Assembly: GCA_002812745.2 (NCBI GenBank)
Contig: NCSJ02000076.1
Span: 62,001 to 126,000 of the forward strand
Length of the DNA stretch: 64,000 nt
Source: Scytalidium lignicola
Lineage: Eukaryota > Ascomycota > Leotiomycetes
Direction: 5' to 3'
Both the position numbers and the translations under genes were made by a program. Below are positions 54,814 through 64,000 of the stretch, in pieces. Below the pieces are notes generated by a model, which did no database searches, had not been told where the DNA came from, and was given only the letters and a program-made list of their open reading frames with translations. Numbering within the stretch: the first letter of the stretch is position 1; each line of letters starts with the position of its first letter.

Positions 54814-55842
54814 TCACTTGTCTAGTCCGCGTGCTTTCACGAACCTGTTAATTTGCTCTCTCGTAAGCTTCTCATTATACTGTTCCTGTACTTCATAGAA
54901 AGAAATCATCTCTTGTATGCAGTTGACAATACTTTCAATATCAACGTTGCTCGCAGCCAACCAGTCTGCGAGTCTTTGAACCTTTGTTCGGATCCCCCCA
55001 CTTTCCTTTTCAGACTTTGTTTGGCTATTAGGATTTAGTGCGGCCTGGGCCATGGTAGCAATACTGCTGCTAACACTAGCAGCGGACTGTACACCTGTGG
55101 CATTAGGCCGAAGCACAAGAGCTAAAAGGATGGCCATGATGGCAATAGTATGCGGGGGATAGAGCAGGGGCAAATCAGTCATATAATGGTCGTTGATAAT
55201 TGACCAAGCAAGAGCAGATTCCTCGGGCGTCATGGAGAAAACTCCCTGCAGAGCTGTTAAGGTTCTGTAAGGATGGTGAACGATCATCTGTGAACTCATT
55301 TCTGAAATAAGGAAGAACTCGCATTCCCCAAGCTTTGAAGTATCACTGCTAAAGAAGTCTATGTAGGAATTTCTCAGTAATGTTCCGACAGACGGGGAAG
55401 ATAAAAGATTTTAACATACCGGGCCACAAAGTTCTGCCCTCGCTGACAACAAGTCGGATGTGATGCGGGCATTCCTCCATTTTGCAAGCCAGGTAGACTG
55501 TTGTTGCAATCACCAAGTATGGATTCGTGCGCCGAATCTCCACTTTCGAATAAAATCGGCGGATATATAATTGAGCAGTAGCCATAGCCTGCTGTCGGAT
55601 CCCAAGACGTTTTCCGAGCCTAGCGATTTCTATCGGAGAAGAGATAAGCATAGGTCTGACTTTGCGTTCTGACCAAACTTACGCTGGTTGAAGTATATGC
55701 TTAAATGCCGTAGCTGGGGAAGAGCATACATCTGCACCAAGTTTGGGTCCTCATCTTCTAGTTTCTTGCGAAGGCTGTCCAACTGCTCTCTTGTGAATTG
55801 CCAGTGCCGACGCTGGGTCGATTCCCAGTAATTAGCTGCCAT
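54814..55842 (-). CDS. Cyclin C, Mediator CDK module (Ssn8/Srb11)
   Basis: Exons in transcript order are 55842-55683, 55629-55420 and 55358-54814, giving 304 residues. The N-terminus [21 protein letters not shown] is diagnostic of cyclin C. The cyclin box includes [51 protein letters not shown] and, across the second junction, [25 protein letters not shown]. It pairs with the Cdk8 kinase in the Mediator complex to repress or tune transcription in the nucleus. After the second cyclin fold an Ala/Ser/Asn-rich insert precedes the last helices and the RGLDK end. It is divergent from the carrier gene, 442 bp apart. Confidence 0.93.
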
Positions 55843-56284
55843 AAAGGGCGGGCTAGAAAATAAATCTCAAAACCGATTAAAAAGAACTGTGCCAAGGAGG
55901 ATTATACTCTGAGCATTACTAGGGGTTTGCAGACAATGATGCTGTGGAGAGCCAATTACCGACTAAGTTATTGATATGACAGAGGTCAAGGCTGCTGACA
56001 AGGCTGGGACATTGCAATACGGAGTCGTGCAAATGCCATTAGCGTAGTTCTTCGCTTGCTCTTTACCGGCTTGTGACGAAGGTCTGCATTGTTGCTTCAT
56101 GGACGTTCGCTTTAATTACCCCACAGCTTGATAGGATCCGTTCCGAGCAACAACGCTAAATACAGGCAATCCACTGCGTTTGTCTCGATGATAGTCACTT
56201 ATTTTGGCCCATTGATCGGTTCCGTCGTTAAATCGCGAACCATGCTTGCCAATCCATAACACAAAGCCCAGCTTCATATTGACG
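55843..56284. promoter_or_regulatory. Divergent promoter between cyclin C and the calcium-dependent carrier
   Basis: 442 bp between two opposed starts. Only short ORFs; no repeat or specific element noticed. Confidence 0.5.
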
Positions 56285-58580
56285 ATGGACAATCTGGAGT
56301 CCCAGAATTTGCGGGATGCTAGAGTTGAGAAGTTATGGAAGAGACTGGATCCCCAAAACAAGGGGGAACTAGATGTGAATGGTCTGCGAAAGGGACTGAA
56401 AAAGATCGATCATCGTGAGAATCCGATCTGTCCTTTGTCTTCCGCTTATTCTAAGTAAATATAGCTCTGCAGAACGCGAATGATATGCTGGAGACCGTTG
56501 TCAGAGCAGTCGATAGCAATGGAGATGGCGTTATCCAGTACGAAGGTATGTCTATTTTTATTATACTACATCACTGAAATTGAAATTCCCGTTGTATATT
56601 TTTCTGTACCTAGCTAACTGCTTTGTTCCCCTAGAATTCCGGATTTTCGTCGAACATACCGAAAAGGAGCTATACTCCCTCTTCCGGTCAATCGATAAGG
56701 ATCGCAATGGGAAATTAGACAAGGGTGAGCTGAAAACCGCATTTCAGAAGGCAGGCCTATCAGTGCCATCTTCGAAACTTGACCAATTCTTCACCGAGGT
56801 TGATATGAATAATGATGTAAGTTCGGTCACTTTTCTCGATGTGATCATACTTACAACTCATAGGGTTATATAACCTTTGATGAATGGAGGTAAGCAGCAT
56901 CTAGCATCTAGCATATGGTTGATGGCCGCCGAGAAGATGGTCATCAAAGCTCCTTTCCCCGTGTCTTATCCAGGGATATGGTTATATCAATTTATTTGGG
57001 AACCTTGGGCTGATATGGATAGAAATTTTTTGCTCTTTTTGCCAACGAACGATGATACCCCGCCTTTAAAGGCTGTCCTGTCGTATTATACGGCCACTGT
57101 GACTCTTAACGCAGAGGGCGATACTTCTATAAGTGAAGATACTCTCGAAGGGCTAGGTAGAGCACCAAAATTTCTTAAGATTCTCTTTGGAGCTATTCTC
57201 AACATTGCAACATCACAGAGGATCAGTTCTTTTCCAGAAAACACTCAAACTGAGCCGCCAATCCCCATAGACTCAGTAAGAAGAGGGGGAGAAGACACAT
57301 ATGATCTCAAGCAAGCGCATGTTATGGGCGACCATCAAAACACCAACTTCGATTTAGGCTTTAGTAACACGAGACCAATACCGTCTCTTACAGTGGATGA
57401 AGAGGAAGATGAAGCCATTTTTGAAGTTGAATCATCCCAGAAACCCTTGCTGATGAGTATTTTGCCCGATCCAGGCTATTTCGCGGCCGGTGGTCTTGCG
57501 GGAGTTATATCTCGAACGGCAACCGCACCTCTCGATCGTCTTAAAGTTTACCTGATCGCAAATACCGGTCTTGCGAAAGACTCCCTGGAAGCTGTCAAAC
57601 AAGGTGACCATGTCGCTGCAGTGAAGAATGTCGGTCGCCCCCTTGTTGAAGCCACTAAAGAGCTTTGGAAAGCTGGTGGACTGCGAAGTTTATTTGCAGG
57701 TGTGTATCTTCCTAGCATATCAGCTTAGCATTCTTGGGCATTTCTTAATCAGATGTATAGGCAATGGCTTGAATGTTTTAAAAGTTATGCCGGAGTCAGC
57801 CATAAAGTTCGGTTCATATGAAGCTGCCAAGAGAGCACTAGCGCGACTTGAAGGACATAACGATCCTACAGACATCAATCCGTATTCTAAGTTTGTTGCT
57901 GGTGGGGTAGGAGGACTGGTTTCACAGTATGTTGGGAACACTGATTACTTACAAAATGCTGATTTTCGATTTTCAGGCTTGTTGTCTACCCAGTAGATAC
58001 TCTTAAATTTCGGTTTGTTAAATGCTTCCAGGCTTATGCTCTTCCTTAACTAATAAGACATAGAATGCAGTGCGAGACCGTTTCAGGGGGTCTCCACGGT
58101 AATGCTTTGATAATAGCCACAGCTAAGAAACTGTACGCTCAAGGTGGCATGCGACCATTTTATCGTGGATTGACAATGGGATTGGTTGGTGTGTTCCCTT
58201 ACTCGGCCATCGACCTTGGAACATTTGAATTCCTGAAAAAACAAATTACCAAGAGGAATGCGAGAATTATGGGCTGTCACGAGGATGATGCTTTACCCAG
58301 ATCCTTTGCTACAGGTTGTATTGGCGCTATGTCGGGAGCTTTCGGTGCCAGTGTCGTCTATCCTATCAATCTGCTGAGAACCAGACTTCAAGCGCAAGGA
58401 ACCGTTCTGCACCCTGCAACATATACTGGTATATTGGATGTTGCACAAAAGACCATAAAGAACGAAGGTGTTAGAGGATTGTTTAAGGGTATTACGCCGA
58501 ACCTTCTAAAAGTCGTGCCAGCGGTTAGTATCACATATGTTGTCTATGAGAATGCCAAGAGGGTGATGCATCTCAGATGA
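56285..58580 (+). CDS. Calcium-binding mitochondrial carrier (SCaMC/Sal1 type)
   Basis: Eight exons, 56285-56414, 56465-56545, 56635-56816, 56864-56889, 57023-57699, 57761-57926, 57977-58012 and 58064-58580, give 604 residues. The N-terminal half has four EF-hands: one degenerate (from D22) and three canonical (60-71, 91-102, 127-138). A long linker follows. The C-terminal half has three mitochondrial-carrier repeats with P-x-D-x-x-R/K motifs in APLDRLK, YPVDTLK and YPINLLR; the third has Asn for Asp. The order matches calcium-regulated ATP-Mg/phosphate carriers of the inner membrane, where cytosolic calcium controls adenine nucleotide uptake. Exon 4 is 26 bp and exon 7 is 36 bp. The 133 bp intron 4 keeps an open frame, so retention would not cause a stop. 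Confidence 0.88.
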
Positions 58581-58909
58581 TGTGGAGGGATTCAGGTCTC
58601 GTTTTGATATTCTATGCGCTGCATTGATTGCTGGCGGTATTCTACATCTGTACATTTCGATGCATTGGGACGGCGTTTCTAGTAATGGGAGTTCCCGGAT
58701 ACCGACTAGGTCAGGTTGAGACAACGGTAGGTAGAGCATTTCAGCAAGCCTGAAGCACATTCAAAGTGGCAAGACTCTAACTGTGATCATATCGACACGG
58801 TAGCATCCTCAAAGTCTTCTGTAATTATTTAATATACATCTGTTAACCTTAGATATACAAGTCCTTTGCGCCATTTATATGCAATACAAATAAGAGTGAG
58901 TGGGGTAGC
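58581..58909. other. Convergent 3' region between two mitochondrial carrier genes
   Basis: About 330 bp where the calcium-dependent carrier and SAM carrier genes end. No ORF of note. Confidence 0.5.
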
Positions 58910-59779
58910 TCATACATAAGAGATCCCTTTTTCTGATAGAGAATTGTATGCCCATTGGTAGGATCCTAAGAATATAGCCCCTCCTGCACTGATCCAGAGT
59001 ATTCTGGGGCCAATTCCTGCAAAAAATGCCTTAGGTCCACTGTCATGAAGAATTTGTCTCAGCATAGGTACCATAGCGGTCTTCTCTTTTGCCAACATCA
59101 TTCTCGTCTTCAGTACATCCAAAGGAGTTGTAATACCAGCTGCCACTGCTCCAGCGGCACTACCAAACAATCCACTCTCAAATGCACTTATGTGATCTCT
59201 CCCAGAAGTTCTCCGGCGATACTCCTTCATAGACTCCCACAGTGGGAATTGTATGACTGTGAACGGCACTTCTCTCATGATGGTAACGGACCATCCTCTG
59301 TATAATTCTTGGAAGACGCGGGCCATACCAGTTGTTCGATATTGCGACAAAATGCCTTGCAATGCGGACATTGAGGAGGGAAATTGACCGGCTTGTGCTC
59401 TCTGCTTCACGACCTCTGTAGGTACTCTCACTGCGCAGGCGGCCACCTCCCCAAGACTTGCAGCAACCATATGTTCGATCGGTACTGCCCAATCGCTTCT
59501 TTGTCCGTCGATTACAGCTGTTCTTTGCCGTCTTTCGGCAAGAAACGCCTTGGAATATTCATATGTACAGAAGAAGAGGGCAGCTCCTGGCGCTGATCCC
59601 ACTATCGCGCTCCCTACGCCTCGATAGATGCCATTAAATCCGCCAGAAGCCCAGAAGCCAGTAGAGGATTGAAGTCGTGTTTTTAGTGTGTCTAAGGGGA
59701 ATAGCGAAAGGTCGACAGTCGTTCCTGCAACCGCTCCGGCTAGGAGAGCATGAGAGAAAGTGGGCTGAGTAGAAGCCAT
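58910..59779 (-). CDS. Mitochondrial S-adenosylmethionine carrier (Pet8 type)
   Basis: A single-exon gene of 289 residues from the ATG at 59779 (the ORF opens at a TTG just upstream). Three carrier repeats show FPLDTLKTRLQS, VPTEVVKQRAQ and TPLDVLKTRMM, with the second using Thr-Glu as in SAM carriers. The N-terminal FSHALLAGAVAGTTVDLSLFPLDTLKTRLQ and the GIYRGVGSAIVGSAPGAALFF segment are typical of Pet8/SAMC. It imports SAM into the mitochondrion in exchange for S-adenosylhomocysteine, for methylation of RNA, lipoate and biotin pathways. It stands tail to tail with the calcium-dependent carrier. Confidence 0.92.
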   Translation of the reverse strand: MASTQPTFSHALLAGAVAGTTVDLSLFPLDTLKTRLQSSTGFWASGGFNGIYRGVGSAIVGSAPGAALFFCTYEYSKAFLAERRQRTAVIDGQRSDWAVPIEHMVAASLGEVAACAVRVPTEVVKQRAQAGQFPSSMSALQGILSQYRTTGMARVFQELYRGWSVTIMREVPFTVIQFPLWESMKEYRRRTSGRDHISAFESGLFGSAAGAVAAGITTPLDVLKTRMMLAKEKTAMVPMLRQILHDSGPKAFFAGIGPRILWISAGGAIFLGSYQWAYNSLSEKGISYV

Positions 59780-60046
59780 TTTGAGAGGCAATGGCTTTCG
59801 AAACTATGTATAAATATATACACCAGTTTCATAGATGAGTGACCGGCCGTAGCCAAACCGTGGTTGCGGTCCTCATGTTGTGTTCTTGAAGAATGACGAA
59901 ATGTGAAGCTGGGAGGAATCTTTTGCAAGGGTACGGTAGCCTCGTCTACCAAAAAGTTTAATTACAGAAGACGCTGCGTCTGCCTCGTCCTAGCAACCAG
60001 ATTTAAGTTATTCATAAGGCATCCATTCTTTTAATTTAAACATGGA
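59780..60046. promoter_or_regulatory. Divergent promoter between SAM carrier and TilS-like genes
   Basis: 267 bp between opposed start codons of two mitochondria-related genes. AT-rich; no distinct motif noticed. Confidence 0.5.
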
Positions 60047-61939
60047 ATGGATGCTATTAGGAAGACAGTCCGTCCGGTAGTCATCAACGAATTTGTAGAT
60101 GCTCTATTCAAAATATGGAGCCCTTCCAACTTCCTTTCCGGTCAGAATCCGGTCACTCTAGGTATGCCCTTCTCCTAGCATTGATGACAAGTATTGGGCA
60201 GGCTAACTTGCCACTTTAGGTCTAGCAATAAGTGGAGGAGTTGATTCTATGGCTCTCGCTGCATTATGTTCTCGAATGATTAGATATCAAAGAGATATCA
60301 ATGCATCTATACCAAACATAAGCCTCCAAGCCTTTATAGTAGATCATCAAGCAAGACTGGGAAGTAAGCTCGAAGCTGAGAATGTAGCTAAAGTGCTAGA
60401 AAAGAGTGGTAAGTATTTCCTTAGAGGATTGTGATTTCGTACGTGGAATAATGTTCACATTTCATAGGCATTCGCACTCAAGTCTTGACATTGGACTGGC
60501 GTGAAATCCGGCAGCCCTCAGAGCTAGCAAACTTTGAGACATTAGCTAGGAAGTATCGTTTTCGGGCACTTGGATTGGCTTGCAAAAATCATAATATTGA
60601 ATCTCTACTCCTTGCTCATCATGAGGATGACCAAACTGAAACCGTGCTCATGAGGCTTATTGCCGGTCATCGTGGGCTGGGTTTAACTGGGATTAAACCA
60701 TCTTCCGGTATCCCAGAGTGTTACGGAATCCATGGTGTTTACGAAAGTGGAGCTATTGACAGTCAATTGAGAGATTCTAAGTCTCCTGACGGCAGCCTCG
60801 ACAACAATTTAGTCCTATATAAGAATTACCCTGAATTGGAAGCTCGGAAGTTATTCAACTTAGAAGATGGCGGCATTAGGGTCTATAGACCTCTATTAGG
60901 TTTTAGCAAGGCTCGTCTTATAGCTACTGCACAAGCAGAGGACATGCCATGGTTCGAAGACATTACCAATAACGACCCAACCATCACAAGAAGAAACGCT
61001 ATTAGACACCTATATAAGTCATATAATCTACCAGCCGCTTTGAGGAAGCCTGCACTTCTTGCTATGAGCATAAGAATAGAATCAGAGCAAGCAGCTTTAC
61101 ATGATACTGCCAAATGCTGGTTAAGTCAGTGTAAAATAATGGGCTTTGAATGGCGTACGGGGACACTAAGAATTCGATTCCTTAGAGATTTGGAGCAGCT
61201 CAGACTGCCCTCTGATTTATCTGCAGCAATGCCTCTGAGAAAGGCCCAAGCTGTTGCTCTTCTGTTGCTTCGACAAGTTATCACACTTGTGACTCCTGAC
61301 GAGCATGTGCACCTTTCTTCTCTTCACGGCACAGTGGAACGAATATTTCCAGAATTGTTTCCTGGGAGCAAACAGACGCCTTACCGCGCTTCTTTCACTG
61401 TTGCAGGAGTCCAGTTCCAACCCTTCTCCCCAAAAACGAAAAAGCAGCTTTCAGTAGATCACGAAATGGCCTCATCGACACTGTTGCAAAATATAGGATG
61501 GTTTCTTTCTCGCCAACAATATAGCTCCAATCTCAATAAACGGCCCGTGATTGAGATCCCTCCATCCAATATCTCATCACAACAACACCCTTGGTCACCA
61601 TGGGTGTTGTATGATGGTCGCTACTGGATTCGAATTTTAAGTCGATATTCTGTGCCACTTCGAATTCAACCTTTCCGGAAAGAGGATCTGCAGGGCTTCA
61701 AACAGTCCCTTTCAAAAGATGATAGGAAATCTCTTGAGAAGATGCTCAAGGAATTTGCACCAGGAAATATCCGATGGACATTACCAGCTGTTGTAGCCCT
61801 GCATGCTGATGGCTCAGAGAAGGTTTTGTGTTTGCCAACATTGGATTTTAGTACTCCAGAACCTGACCTGGAATGGCAAGTAAGATATAAAAAGGTAGAC
61901 ATGGATGATTTGAAACTAGATAAACGACTATCTGTATAG
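60047..61939 (+). CDS. tRNA(Ile)-lysidine synthase-like protein (TilS/MesJ family)
   Basis: Exons 60047-60161, 60220-60408 and 60468-61939 encode 591 residues. The N-type ATP pyrophosphatase P-loop SGGVDS is at residues 43-48 and appears only after joining exon 1 to exon 2. Further TilS-like features are FIVDHQ, ESLLLAHHEDDQTETVLMRL and the later YRPLLGFSKARL and DITNNDPTITRRNAIRHLY segments, the latter two typical of tRNA-lysidine synthases. These enzymes convert the C34 of a CAU-anticodon tRNA to lysidine so it reads AUA as Ile. In a fungus the expected substrate is mitochondrial tRNA, but exon 1 is not a clear presequence. The protein is longer than bacterial TilS, with an extended C-terminal part. 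Confidence 0.85.
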
Positions 61940-62035
61940 GGAGATAGAGAGATTTCATTATGGCCTACACTGCCTATACTAAAAACCATTGCTAAATTTG
62001 GAATAAAATGTGAAATTTGAGTATTTATATACCGA
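61940..62035. other. Very short convergent spacer
   Basis: Only 96 bp separate the TilS-like stop from the stop of the WDR48-like gene, so the 3' UTRs probably overlap as antisense RNA. Confidence 0.6.

Positions 62036-64000
<1,965 letters not shown>

Overview
The window is nuclear DNA of a filamentous ascomycete (Pezizomycotina). Genes are densely packed and mostly carry one to seven short GT-AG introns, commonly 47-75 bp, with recognisable branch sites. ATP-citrate lyase is split into two divergent subunit genes, as in this group. The gene set (DASH Dad1, Rho4, Sen54, Zpr1, Dbr1, Uba2, cyclin C, GH72 glucanosyltransferase, a Bun107/WDR48-like protein) is fungal throughout. Leotiomycetes is my best guess at class, by inference only. 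I see no transposon, CRISPR array, rRNA or convincing tRNA gene. Eight isolated N characters show this is a draft assembly.

Layout, left to right. 0-5 kb: a left-truncated Ser/Thr-rich cell-surface protein, a small basic hypothetical protein and Dad1. 5-12 kb: Rho4 GTPase, long-chain-base-phosphate phosphatase, a PPIL3-type cyclophilin and an arrestin-like protein. 12-23 kb: RNA processing and translation genes (Sen54, Zpr1, an Rpr2/Rpp21-type RNase P/MRP protein, Dbr1) plus an unrecognised protein with a duplicated domain. 23-34 kb: elongin C, mitochondrial 3-oxoacyl-ACP reductase, the SUMO-activating subunit Uba2, queuosine salvage protein Qng1, an amidase and the small DNA polymerase delta subunit. 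34-40 kb: the divergent acl1/acl2 pair. 40-49 kb: a GPI-anchored GH72 enzyme, a Cys-headed hypothetical protein, a TRAF-like RING protein and a Qc-SNARE. 49-54 kb: a tiny mitochondrial-type protein, a conserved acidic/Ser-rich fungal protein and a GC-rich block without genes. 54-64 kb: cyclin C, a calcium-regulated mitochondrial carrier, the mitochondrial SAM carrier, a TilS-type lysidine synthetase and a right-truncated WDR48/Bun107 homologue.

Most genes are housekeeping and unrelated, so this is a core chromosomal segment rather than a cluster. Real functional pairing is clear only for acl1/acl2, which form one enzyme making cytosolic acetyl-CoA. A looser theme is RNA maturation: Sen54 (tRNA splicing), Rpr2 (tRNA 5' processing), Dbr1 (lariat turnover), Qng1 (queuine salvage) and TilS (lysidine in a tRNA anticodon). 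Exon boundaries were worked out by hand from splice consensus, reading-frame continuity and remembered family sequences. In every complete multi-exon model the exon lengths sum to a multiple of three, for ZPR1 only after dropping one N. The least expected observations are the duplicated-domain protein at 14.4-16.7 kb, perfect inverted repeats in two divergent promoters, a large hairpin-rich acl2 intron, and the GC-rich block at 51.6-53.3 kb.
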